A stretch of 64,000 nucleotides of DNA from Candidatus Metalachnospira gallinarum. GTDB taxonomy: Bacteria > Bacillota > Clostridia > Lachnospirales > Anaerotignaceae. The DNA is taken from assembly GCA_904378045.1 (NCBI GenBank), contig CAJFHC010000008.1:1-64000 (forward strand). The letters run 5' to 3'. The first letter of the stretch is position 1, and every line of letters starts with the position of its first letter. Of the stretch, positions 53,152 through 61,129 are shown in pieces. The notes under the pieces were generated by a model. The model saw only the letters and a list, made by a program, of their open reading frames with translations, did not search any database and was not told the DNA's origin. A program made the position numbers and the translations under genes.

Positions 53152-54018
53152 TTATTTACTTTGGATTTCTTCCTCCGGAAGCACTTCAAAAATTATTGCT
53201 TTGCCAAATGATATATCAAGTTGGTCCATACCTACTGTTACATCAATGTAATCCTTTCCTTTGTATGAAAAAGTCGAAGAGCTTGTATCATCGTAATGAT
53301 GCGGCTGGGAATAATAGTTCCACGCCCGCCGTTCCGCCTCAGTCATAAGCTCCCTGCTGAATATTGGCCTGTGAATATTGAGTTCTACCGATTCTTCGTA
53401 CGGCAGGTTTCCTTTATACTCCATATATTCTTCATACACTTCTGTTCCTTCTTTAATGGGCAGCATTTTGAGCCTTTCGCTTACGTCCGAGATATGAAGC
53501 TGCATATTTTCATCGTAATAGCTGTAATATCCGATGGCATCGGTCAAATCTTTCAGTCTTATATACAGCGTCCCTTCACAGTTAAAACCGCTTTCAAAAT
53601 ATTCGCTGTTTTTAAGCGCCGTAATCTCCTTATCGCCAAGATAGACCGGCGTTTTATTTTGGTTTACCGTAACGTCTCTCGCGCCGAATCTTATTACATC
53701 GGCTTTATTTTCCGTCTCCGTTCCGATTATGGAAATAACGTTTTTCCCGCCGTCATAGATCACCGTTCTGCCAAGCATTTCCGCCACATTCCTCAGGGGA
53801 ACATATATCTTTTCTTTGCTGTAGAACACATCGCAGTTTATTCTGTCCTCGCCGTACCATATAGTCAGAGGGATCATATTTACGACTGAACTCCTCTGCA
53901 CTGAATACTTTTCATATTGCTCCATGGAAAGGCCATAGGTCTGTTCCTCGGCCTGCGCCGTATAGGCTGAGCCAATGAGCATAATTGATATTAACAGGGC
54001 GCATTTTAATGCCTTCAT
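53152..54018 (-). CDS. Secreted stalk-domain protein (copper amine oxidase N-like)
   Basis: The 288-residue protein has a signal peptide (KALKCALLISIMLIGSAYTA, cleavage near AQA). A stalk domain follows: WYGEDRINCDVFYSKEKIYV then PLRNVAEMLGRTVIYDGG and ISIIGTE; a second set has VYLGDKEITALKNSEYFESG, GTLYIRLKDLTDAIGYYSYY. The C-terminal ~90 residues are hydrophilic and include NIHRPIFSRELMTEAERRAW. Such domains usually anchor or present other modules on the cell surface. AGAAGGT lies 6 bases before the ATG at 54018. It is 8-14 bp after the clan CD protease gene and co-transcribed. Confidence 0.8.
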   Translation of the reverse strand: MKALKCALLISIMLIGSAYTAQAEEQTYGLSMEQYEKYSVQRSSVVNMIPLTIWYGEDRINCDVFYSKEKIYVPLRNVAEMLGRTVIYDGGKNVISIIGTETENKADVIRFGARDVTVNQNKTPVYLGDKEITALKNSEYFESGFNCEGTLYIRLKDLTDAIGYYSYYDENMQLHISDVSERLKMLPIKEGTEVYEEYMEYKGNLPYEESVELNIHRPIFSRELMTEAERRAWNYYSQPHHYDDTSSSTFSYKGKDYIDVTVGMDQLDISFGKAIIFEVLPEEEIQSK

Positions 54019-54031
54019 TCTCATACCTTCT

Positions 54032-56077
54032 TTATGATTTTAATATAAGGCGGTCTATCCGATAAACGTATTCTTTGCATCCGTAAACCTCGTTATCAGT
54101 GCCCGGGTCTATGGTATAATCAGTTTTGACAACAAGGCTGTATCTTCCGTTGACTACTTCCTTCGAGATCTCCTGTTCCGTTATCTCATAACCGGCAAGG
54201 ATTTCATCCGCAGCCTCTTCCTTAGCCTTTTCAATATCCTCATCCGAAACGGGTACTGTATATTTTTCTAAATAGCTGAAATCATTGTCGATATTTTCAT
54301 TTTCGTTGAAATAAATAACTTCTCCGTCTCTTACTATCGCGTAAAATCCTTCTCTCGCGTCAAATCCGTTTACATATCTTTCATAGTAAACCTGAAGTAC
54401 ATTATTGTCTCTTTCTTTAGTGATTATTTCATAATCATTCAAATCAACGGCGTAGTTATCAACTATATACTTGTTTATCTGTGATAAATCATTCTTCGAC
54501 GCCTTGATACCTGTATAGTTTTTGCTCACTGCTTCCGCATCTATATTAATGGGCATTGCCGCGCTCCTTGATATGGGAGTTCCGTTTCCCGGCCATATAA
54601 CGCAATCCTCATTACCGTAAATTTCCCAGCTTGTAACCTCATCACCCGGATATTTTTTATCGGCATAAAGAGCTGACTCATATACGGTATATCCGTCTAA
54701 TAAACGCTCAAAAAAATCCTCATTCCACCCTGTAAGAGCTCCTGTTTCCACGTTTTCAACCCAGCCTATCGCGCACTCAGCTCCATTGTCCGTTGCGTAT
54801 TCAGGAAGGTTTTTGTTAGATAAACTCTTTGGTTCGTCCGCAGTACGGCAAGCCGCAAAAACCATCAGTCTGCTTTCAACTTCTTTTCCGCTAAGTTTGA
54901 CAAAATTAAATTCTTCCGAATCATGTTCTACATTCCTTACATTAGTGCTCACGCCGCATACTATCGGTTCGTCATCGTTATTATTAAAGTAAAATTTTAT
55001 GTGAGTTGGCGCTCCGTGTCCGTCCAAAAAAACTACTGAGCTTCCAAGCCTGTCCGTGCCGTCATCATTGGTGTCATCCAACTCATCATAAGTAGGCTCA
55101 TCAATATATGTGGCATTATAATAATCCGTATTCTTAAGCAAATTCCTGATATATTTTGCCACTCCGGTTGTATCAATGTCGTTAATGTCCAGATATTTAT
55201 TCGAATTTCCGGGATCATAACTTATAAAATCGGCTCCGACCGAAAGAGCGTATTCTTCCTCATTATAAAATCTTACTTTGATTTTATATTCTTCCGTATC
55301 GTCATAGTCGGAACTTCCCGCGCCTTCAACTCTGATATAATAATACTCATCCGGATTTACAAAAGCGTATATTCTTTCAGTTTCGCCATCTGAGCCGTCT
55401 GTACTTTCGTCTATCACAGTTTTTGACGGGCTGATCAAATAAAAATCATAGTCTTCGGTATCGGGAACTGACAATCTAAAATATGCCTGTCCCATCTCGG
55501 AAAACTTGATTTTATAGTAATCCACATCGTCTCTGTCTTCTATGGTTCCATACACATATTCGTCTAAATAGAGTTTGTCCGCGTTTTTTATTGTATCGTT
55601 CGGTTCATACTCATCATAAATAACCTGAGTTTCTATTTCATTTTCCTCATCCTCAAGCACCGACTTGGGCACGCTAAGTTTGGGCTTTACATATCCGGCT
55701 TCTTTATTTTTCTTCGACTCCTTGATATACTCGTCGATTTTTGCTTCCAGCTCATAAAGTTCCTCATCTGTAAGTCCGCTGTCATCAATTTTTTCAACCT
55801 CAGCTGTCCCGGATATATCGTTTTTACTGCCTGCCGCATTATTAGAACGCATTGCCGACCATTTCTTTGAAAAGTCTTCTGATATCGCTATTTTTTCTTC
55901 TCTGGTATATGAATCTCCATTTCCGATAGTCCAGACTCTCATACCATTATTTATTGTTTCCTCAACCTCGTATTTAGGTAATTCAGGTAAACTATAAGCG
56001 AAAGCGGTCAAGTTCATAGAATTTAAACATAAGCACGCTAACGCTGCCGCAGCAAAAAATTTTTTATTAACCCGCAT
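54032..56077 (-). CDS. Secreted pre-peptidase-domain protein with clan CD (caspase/gingipain-like) His-Cys pair
   Basis: The 681-residue protein has a signal peptide (to ~27), an acidic helical linker (85-150), and a bacterial pre-peptidase C-terminal (PPC) domain at ~155-270 (YEPNDTIKNADKLYL, DVDYYKIKF, YYYIRVEGAGSSDYDD). A following domain (~275-500) has the clan CD pattern: a hydrophobic strand ending in His354-Gly (SSVVFLDGHGAPTHI) and a second ending in Ala-Cys410 (SRLMVFAACRTADE), with DGYTVYESAL after it. The last ~155 residues are PepSY-like. I infer a secreted cysteine protease. A PPC domain on the N-terminal side is unusual. Confidence 0.72.
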   Translation of the reverse strand: MRVNKKFFAAAALACLCLNSMNLTAFAYSLPELPKYEVEETINNGMRVWTIGNGDSYTREEKIAISEDFSKKWSAMRSNNAAGSKNDISGTAEVEKIDDSGLTDEELYELEAKIDEYIKESKKNKEAGYVKPKLSVPKSVLEDEENEIETQVIYDEYEPNDTIKNADKLYLDEYVYGTIEDRDDVDYYKIKFSEMGQAYFRLSVPDTEDYDFYLISPSKTVIDESTDGSDGETERIYAFVNPDEYYYIRVEGAGSSDYDDTEEYKIKVRFYNEEEYALSVGADFISYDPGNSNKYLDINDIDTTGVAKYIRNLLKNTDYYNATYIDEPTYDELDDTNDDGTDRLGSSVVFLDGHGAPTHIKFYFNNNDDEPIVCGVSTNVRNVEHDSEEFNFVKLSGKEVESRLMVFAACRTADEPKSLSNKNLPEYATDNGAECAIGWVENVETGALTGWNEDFFERLLDGYTVYESALYADKKYPGDEVTSWEIYGNEDCVIWPGNGTPISRSAAMPINIDAEAVSKNYTGIKASKNDLSQINKYIVDNYAVDLNDYEIITKERDNNVLQVYYERYVNGFDAREGFYAIVRDGEVIYFNENENIDNDFSYLEKYTVPVSDEDIEKAKEEAADEILAGYEITEQEISKEVVNGRYSLVVKTDYTIDPGTDNEVYGCKEYVYRIDRLILKS

Positions 56078-56132
56078 ATTTATTCCCTACCTTAATTTAA
56101 TGTATAGTCCTATAGCTGCTTTCTATATCCAG

Positions 56133-56196
56133 ATTATTGCACGAAAAAGCAGGAATTTCAATATTTTCCATATAATCTTAACGATTATTTAAAATA
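56133..56196 (-). promoter_or_regulatory. Matched promoter, copy 3 (protease operon)
   Basis: On the minus strand TTGAAA (56156-56161) and AATAAT (56133-56138) are 17 bp apart, ~55 bases before the protease ATG. The block upstream reads TATTTTCCATATAATCTTAA then CGATTATTTAAA on the plus strand, nearly the same as copies 1 and 2. No BlaI-type site is visible here. Confidence 0.7.
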
Positions 56197-56240
56197 TTTA
56201 AAAAAAATATATCCTGATTATATTCTATATGCGATCTATC

Positions 56241-56654
56241 CTATTTCTTTGAATATTTTGACATCAAAACAAGATTTCTTATGCCGTTAAAAGCATTCAC
56301 TCCGATATAAACCGTTCCAAAATTCAGCATATATTCAATATAAGTAAACTGCAAAGCCGTTGGCTTTTCCATAAAAAATGCTGATAAGATATATATAGCT
56401 GAGAGCACGGCGATTATAAGATTTACTATGCAAATTATCACACAGCTCTTTTTTGTGTCTCCTTTATTAAGGATCACCGCTCCTATGGCCGCTCCGAAAA
56501 ATATGGCGCTTACATGCTGGAGCACGAGCATTTTAATGTCATATCCCATAAAGTTTTCCATCTCGAGTTCAAATCTTTTAGCGAAATATGCAGACAACAT
56601 AATAAAGATAAATGGCAAAATTTCAGATATGATAAGCAAGATTATTTTTTTCAT
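56241..56654 (-). CDS. Small four-helix membrane protein
   Basis: The 137-residue protein has four hydrophobic segments (IILLIISEILPFIFIMLSAY, then AIFFGAAIGAVILN, VIICIVNLIIAVLSAIYILS and a last near GTVYIGVNAFNGIRN). No family is recognised. The ATG at 56654 overlaps the BlaR1-like stop codon as ATGA and has AAGGAGG upstream, so it is translated with BlaR1. By position it may be a partner or immunity/inhibitor subunit of the sensor, but this is only context. Confidence 0.75.
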   Translation of the reverse strand: MKKIILLIISEILPFIFIMLSAYFAKRFELEMENFMGYDIKMLVLQHVSAIFFGAAIGAVILNKGDTKKSCVIICIVNLIIAVLSAIYILSAFFMEKPTALQFTYIEYMLNFGTVYIGVNAFNGIRNLVLMSKYSKK

Positions 56655-57940
56655 ATTATAGCCTCCTTGTGAGGGCATACGCTAAAAGTTTCTACATCGA
56701 AAATATCTTTTGTCTGTGTCTTTCCACAGTCTTCACAAACTTTTGAATTGTAATATATCATAATACATCCGCCATTATCGAGTTTTTCATGCTCTGTTAT
56801 AATTACGTCTATCCATGTATGGATATGTTTTGGTTCCGTCTCACTATAGCCGCTGTTATTATCAATATTTCTCGTTTCCATCAGTTCTTCAGCTTCATCA
56901 ACTGTAAGAACATCAAATTCTCCTTCTCTTACAATATTCTTATCACTCCCAAACACCCCATAAACGGCATAATCAGCCTCTTTAGCCGCGTACCCTGCTC
57001 CGCAGAATACGCAAAGCGCCATAAAAGACATTGCCACCGTCGCCATCTTTGTTCCTTTTTTCTTGTTTTTCATAATCAATTCCTCCCTTCTTGTCATACT
57101 GTTCTTTCGCTTTAAAGCCAAAAAGGACGCCAAAACATTCTTGTATTTGATATTTATTTCGGCCACCTTTATAAGCAGGTTCGCGTAGAGCCTTCTTGTT
57201 TCCTCGTCAAAGTCCTGGTTGAGCGTTTCGTCGCAGTCGGCCTCCGTCCAGAAACAATAGCCCTTTTTGATTTTATAAAAAAATGGATTGAACCAGTTTA
57301 TACCGTTCAATATTTCAATGAAGATTTTTAAAAAAGCGTCGTTTTTTTCTATATGCGTCAGCTCGTGCATCAGGATAAGCCTTATCTCTTTATCGCTTAG
57401 AATATTCTCGAGTATAACCGGAAATACTATGTATTTTCTTCTTACCCCTATGGTATATGGCTGTGCAGTGCTCTTGCTCATCAAAAGTATGACTCTTTCG
57501 CTCTTTTCAATGAACTTAAATATTTCCGCCGTTTTTCCCACAGCAGGCGTGGAATATTTTTTTATAGCTCGTATAGTTTTTATATAGTTGATAATTAAAC
57601 ATACAATATATATAACTATACCTGTCGCCCATACTGCCGTAAGTATTCTGCCTATGTTTATCCTGTCCAAAAAATTATAAATATCTTCCGTCAAATTGCT
57701 GTTTACTACTATCAAAGGAACTCCATCGCCTATTATAAAGCTGGTTTCCGCTTCTTCCATCAAAAAATATATCATATATGAAGGAAGAACGAATGAAATG
57801 AGTCCAAATCCCATAAGATATTTCATAAAAGCCGCCGACGTGCGATTATATACTATTTTTTTGATCAACAATATGATCGCGCAGGTAATGCTTCCGGTAA
57901 TGACCGAATATGCCGCGAAGATGAAAATATTTTCCGTCAT
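56651..57940 (-). CDS. BlaR1-like M56 membrane metalloprotease with Cys/His-rich outer domain
   Basis: The 429-residue protein has three to four N-terminal membrane helices, the M56 zinc site HELTH (192-196) with Glu233 in WTEADCDETL, and a last membrane helix near 298-318. In BlaR1/MecR1 the C-terminal outer part is a ~250-residue penicillin-binding sensor; here only ~110 residues follow, with no S-x-x-K, and with His372, His374, His384, Cys392, Cys402, Cys405, Cys422 and His424. This suggests a metal- or redox-sensing ectodomain. It overlaps blaI by 4 bp (ATGA). Confidence 0.87.
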   Translation of the reverse strand: MTENIFIFAAYSVITGSITCAIILLIKKIVYNRTSAAFMKYLMGFGLISFVLPSYMIYFLMEEAETSFIIGDGVPLIVVNSNLTEDIYNFLDRINIGRILTAVWATGIVIYIVCLIINYIKTIRAIKKYSTPAVGKTAEIFKFIEKSERVILLMSKSTAQPYTIGVRRKYIVFPVILENILSDKEIRLILMHELTHIEKNDAFLKIFIEILNGINWFNPFFYKIKKGYCFWTEADCDETLNQDFDEETRRLYANLLIKVAEINIKYKNVLASFLALKRKNSMTRREELIMKNKKKGTKMATVAMSFMALCVFCGAGYAAKEADYAVYGVFGSDKNIVREGEFDVLTVDEAEELMETRNIDNNSGYSETEPKHIHTWIDVIITEHEKLDNGGCIMIYYNSKVCEDCGKTQTKDIFDVETFSVCPHKEAII

Positions 57941-58326
57941 TTGTTTTTATTCACCCATTCTTTTAATTCATCAAGGTCTTTTTCGCTTAATTCATCATCC
58001 TTGGCAAAGGCGGAAACAAAGTCTTTGATGGAACTGCCAAAGAATGTTTCAAGAAATCTTTTTCCCTCCTCTACTCCGTATTTTTCCCTGTCAACGGTAG
58101 GGTAATAGTAATTTGTTATCCCCTTTTTCTCGTGGGTCGCAAAGCCCTTTTCCTCAAGTCTGTCCAAAAATGTGGAAACTGTCCTTGTCGCCCACTTGGT
58201 TCCCTTCGCCTCAAGGATGGAACAGGCTTCTCTGACGGTAAGGCCTTCGTCGCCCTTATCAAGTAAGATGCCTAATACTTTCTCCTCTGATTTTGACGCT
58301 GTTTTAACTTCGCTTTTTTTTCTCAT
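57937..58326 (-). CDS. BlaI/MecI/CopY-family repressor
   Basis: The 129-residue winged-helix repressor has GLTVREACSILEAKGTKWATRTVSTFLDRLEEKGFATHEKKG (in parts: KWATRTVSTFLDRLEEKG is the recognition helix and family mark), and a C-terminal dimer/cleavage region. In this family the partner BlaR1 protease triggers repressor cleavage. It is first in a three-gene operon with the BlaR1-like and membrane protein genes, and two TGTACCGA boxes lie in its promoter. Confidence 0.93.
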   Translation of the reverse strand: MRKKSEVKTASKSEEKVLGILLDKGDEGLTVREACSILEAKGTKWATRTVSTFLDRLEEKGFATHEKKGITNYYYPTVDREKYGVEEGKRFLETFFGSSIKDFVSAFAKDDELSEKDLDELKEWVNKNK

Positions 58327-58368
58327 AATTCATTCTCCATTCTTTTATAATTTATTTTTTAGTCATTT

Positions 58369-58416
58369 TTGTACTCGGTACAATTATAGTTTATATCTTT
58401 TCGGTACATTTGTCAA
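58369..58416 (-). promoter_or_regulatory. Promoter and operators of the blaI-blaR1-like operon
   Basis: On the minus strand TTGACA (58411-58416) is followed after 15 bp by TATAAA (58390-58395). TCGGTACATT (58401-58410) and TCGGTACAAT (58375-58384), plus-strand sense, are direct repeats 26 bp apart; the second is part of the palindrome TTGTAC-tcg-GTACAA (58369-58383). One box lies in the spacer and one just after the start point, a layout suited to autorepression by BlaI, whose family sites have TACA/TGTA cores. Confidence 0.6.
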
Positions 58417-58436
58417 TGAATTTATTAAAAATCCTA

Positions 58437-58478
58437 CAAAAATACCGGCCCCGTCAAATCTGACCGAGGGGCCGGCAT
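58437..58478 (-). terminator. Terminator of the enoate reductase gene
   Basis: On the minus strand ATGCCGGCCCC-tcggtcagatttgac-GGGGCCGGTAT is followed by TTTTTG, 20 bp after the stop codon. Confidence 0.8.
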
Positions 58479-58498
58479 ACCGTAAATTATTAATTATA

Positions 58499-60421
58499 TT
58501 AGAAAGCGTTTGCCTTTGTGAAAGCGTCTTTTGTCGCGTTATGGATTCTTCCGCCCTTATTGGCGTCTCCAATTACAATGACTCTGTCAAACTCTTTTTC
58601 ATAGCTTTCAACAAGACCCTTCTCAGGTGCTACGCCGAGGGAAAGAACCACACTGTCACACTTGATTTCCTTAGTCTCGCCGGAAGCGATGTCCTCAACC
58701 TTTATGAAGCCGTCACCAACCTCAAGGAGTTTTGTGGCTGTGTGTACCTCAGGCTTATGCGACATAATGTCGTTTACGATGTATTTTCTTATCGGAGGGA
58801 ATACTCCGGGACCCACATCGCCAAGCATCTCCACAAGAACCATCTGACAGCCCTCATCTCCAAGCTTTTCGGCAACCTCAAGACCTGTGAGTCCGGTGCC
58901 CACTATGGCTACTTTTCCGCTGAGTTTAACCTTTCCGAGTATTACATCCTCGGGAAGATATGCCTTTTCTACGCCGGGTATGGGAGGATTTACGGGTTTT
59001 GCTCCCGTGGCGATGAATACTCCGACAGGGTTATAGCTCTTTACCTTTTCAGGCGTAGCCTCAGTATTGAGCGCAACATTAACGCCCGCCTTTTCTACCA
59101 GCTTTTTCATTGTATTAACGTATTCCGTTATGACATATTTGCCTTTAGCCTTGTCAGCGACATTAAGCGTTCCGCCGAGCTCTCCGTTCTTTTCCATAAG
59201 TGTAACATTGAAGCCTCTCTTCGCTAAAACGATGGCGGCCTCCATTCCTCCGGGGCCTCCGCCGACAACTACAACTGATTTGCCGTCTCCGTCCTCAACG
59301 GGTTCCTTATAGAGGAATTCATATCCAAGGCGGGGATTTATGGAACACTCGATAGGCATATCGGCCATAAGTCTTTCACGACAGTACATACATCCGATAC
59401 ATTTTACAATCTCGTCCGCTCTGCCTTCCTTAGTCTTTTTAACAAACTCCGGATCAGCGAACTGCGAACGTCCAAGACCAACGAAATCGCTGATACCTTC
59501 CTCAAGAAGCTCCTCCGCCCAATCGGGATTTTTGATTGTGTTTGTAGCGATAACGGGAATTGAAAGAGCGTCTTTGAAAGCCTTTGCCACATGCTTTTTC
59601 CATCCGGGCTGGAATGAATAGGGATCGCAGTTAGCATCTCCGTTCTGGGCGCAGCCATTTGAAATATTGATATAGTCAAGACGGTTCTCAAGGAATTTAG
59701 CTATTTCAAGTCCGTCATCGAGCGTCATCTGTCCGGGAACCATCTCGTCCCCGCTTATTCTTATTCCGACAACAAAATCGGGTCTGACAGCCTTTCTGAT
59801 CTCGTCGATGATCTCCGTGACAAATCTTGTTCTGCCCTCAACGTCTCCGCCGTACTCATCCGTGCGTTTGTTGTAATATTTGCTGAAGAACTGGGCTATA
59901 AGATACGAATGGGCTCCGTGGAGCTCAACTCCGTCATATCCGGCTTTCTGACATCTTACTGCCGCGTCGACAAATTTTTTCTGTACTGCCTTGATCTCAT
60001 CTACCGTCATTTCTCTGGGAACGGGAGCTCCGGGCGCCGCCGGAACACCGCTGGGAGAAAGGGACTGCCTTCCCGTAAGGGCGGGCTTAGACGTCATTCC
60101 GCCATGATGTATCTGAGCGAATATTTTGCAGTCATATTTATGTACCGCGTTTGTAAGAAGCTCAAGTGAGCTTAAGTTATAGTCGCTTGCAGCTCTCAGG
60201 TTGCCAACCGTAGGTATGCTGTCGATCTCATCAACGCCGGTATACTCATTGATAATAAGTCCAATTCCGCCCTTTGCTCTTTCAGCGTAATAATCGATCA
60301 GTCTTTCAGTAGCATTACCGTGTCTGTCAGCATAGACTGTGCCCATCGGCATCATAACGCATCTGTTTTTAATAGTCAGTCTGCCGATTTTACCCTTTTC
60401 AAAAAGTTTTTCGTAAGCCAT
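58499..60421 (-). CDS. Old-yellow-enzyme-type NADH:flavin oxidoreductase (2-enoate/2,4-dienoyl-CoA reductase family)
   Basis: The 640-residue enzyme has an FMN TIM-barrel (1-~340) with IKNRCVMMPMGTVYADRHG and VELHGAHSYLIAQFFSKYYN, a [4Fe-4S] Cys set (C-x2-C-x2-C-x12-C in KCIGCMYCRERLMADMPIEC, spacing as in trimethylamine dehydrogenase), and an FAD/NAD half starting VVVVGGGPGGMEAAIVLAKRG. It should reduce C=C bonds of enoates or enoyl-CoAs. Relatives include BaiCD and FldZ. GGAGGA precedes the ATG. An HxlR regulator gene lies directly upstream in the same direction. Substrate unknown. Confidence 0.92.
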   Translation of the reverse strand: MAYEKLFEKGKIGRLTIKNRCVMMPMGTVYADRHGNATERLIDYYAERAKGGIGLIINEYTGVDEIDSIPTVGNLRAASDYNLSSLELLTNAVHKYDCKIFAQIHHGGMTSKPALTGRQSLSPSGVPAAPGAPVPREMTVDEIKAVQKKFVDAAVRCQKAGYDGVELHGAHSYLIAQFFSKYYNKRTDEYGGDVEGRTRFVTEIIDEIRKAVRPDFVVGIRISGDEMVPGQMTLDDGLEIAKFLENRLDYINISNGCAQNGDANCDPYSFQPGWKKHVAKAFKDALSIPVIATNTIKNPDWAEELLEEGISDFVGLGRSQFADPEFVKKTKEGRADEIVKCIGCMYCRERLMADMPIECSINPRLGYEFLYKEPVEDGDGKSVVVVGGGPGGMEAAIVLAKRGFNVTLMEKNGELGGTLNVADKAKGKYVITEYVNTMKKLVEKAGVNVALNTEATPEKVKSYNPVGVFIATGAKPVNPPIPGVEKAYLPEDVILGKVKLSGKVAIVGTGLTGLEVAEKLGDEGCQMVLVEMLGDVGPGVFPPIRKYIVNDIMSHKPEVHTATKLLEVGDGFIKVEDIASGETKEIKCDSVVLSLGVAPEKGLVESYEKEFDRVIVIGDANKGGRIHNATKDAFTKANAF

Positions 60422-60558
60422 TTTCTCTCCTCCTTAAAAATCATATATCAATAAAAAATAATCAAATATCCACAGATATATTTTACTTCATACTCTATAT
60501 TTTTAGCAAGAACGCACTTTTAATATATATAGTATACTTTTTGATAGTTTGGAGGAGT

Positions 60559-60909
60559 TTATCTATGGGGAATTTCGACTCCGGCTCTCTCAAAGTACAT
60601 AACTCCCCATTCTCTTATGGAAGTAATCACCGGTATAAGCGTTTCACCCAGCTCGGAAAGCGAGTATTCCGTTTTCGGAGGAACAACGGGATAGAGCACC
60701 TTATTTATTATGCCGTTGGCCTCGAGCTCCTTTAGCTGACTGCTGAGCATTTTTGGCGTTGCCTGAGGGATTAACCTCTGTATCTCGCTGAATCTAAGCG
60801 TTCCGTTTTTTATTAAATGCCAAAGTATTATTACTTTATATTTTCCGCCGATTATATCCATTGTGGCCTCAACAGTACAGTTATATTTTCCAAGATCAAT
60901 CTTTTCCAT
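60559..60909 (-). CDS. HxlR-family transcriptional regulator
   Basis: The 116-residue winged-helix protein has CTVEATMDIIGGKYKVIILW, FSEIQRLIPQATPKMLSSQL and YSLSELGETLIPVI, family marks of HxlR regulators that often respond to electrophiles or redox stress. One Cys is near residue 11. I start at 60909; an ATG at 60927 has no ribosome site. It lies upstream of the enoate reductase and in the same direction (137-bp gap), so it probably controls that gene. Confidence 0.9.
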   Translation of the reverse strand: MEKIDLGKYNCTVEATMDIIGGKYKVIILWHLIKNGTLRFSEIQRLIPQATPKMLSSQLKELEANGIINKVLYPVVPPKTEYSLSELGETLIPVITSIREWGVMYFERAGVEIPHR

Positions 60910-61049
60910 ATTTTTCACCCGCTTCATATAAAATAGGCAATATACAGCCTTTTTATAATATTAACACAAGGCGATTGTTTGGGCAAATGGTAAAAATAAA
61001 AATGAGTTTCTACCTTTATATATGTATCGAAATATCTGCCTTAAATATA

Positions 61050-61086
61050 TAAAAAAGAAGACAGATAACCTTATAGCTATCTGTCT
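61050..61086 (-). terminator. Terminator of the alcohol dehydrogenase gene
   Basis: On the minus strand AGACAGATA-gctataaggt-TATCTGTCT is followed by TCTTTTTTA, ~45 bp after the stop codon. Confidence 0.8.
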
Positions 61087-61129
61087 CCCTTTTATATGGC
61101 ATTATGTGAGTTAATATAACGAAAAAGGC

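Noticed and set aside
56651-58326. A beta-lactam resistance regulator pair (BlaR1/BlaI).
   Set aside because: The sensor lacks the penicillin-binding domain and no beta-lactamase or PBP2a gene is nearby; only the protease and repressor parts match.
58499-60421. Iron-sulfur Cys spacing in the enoate reductase (C-x2-C-x2-C-x12-C) looked different from the usual C-x2-C-x3-C-x11-C of dienoyl-CoA reductase.
   Set aside because: The same spacing is known from trimethylamine dehydrogenase and relatives in this family, so it is a normal variant.
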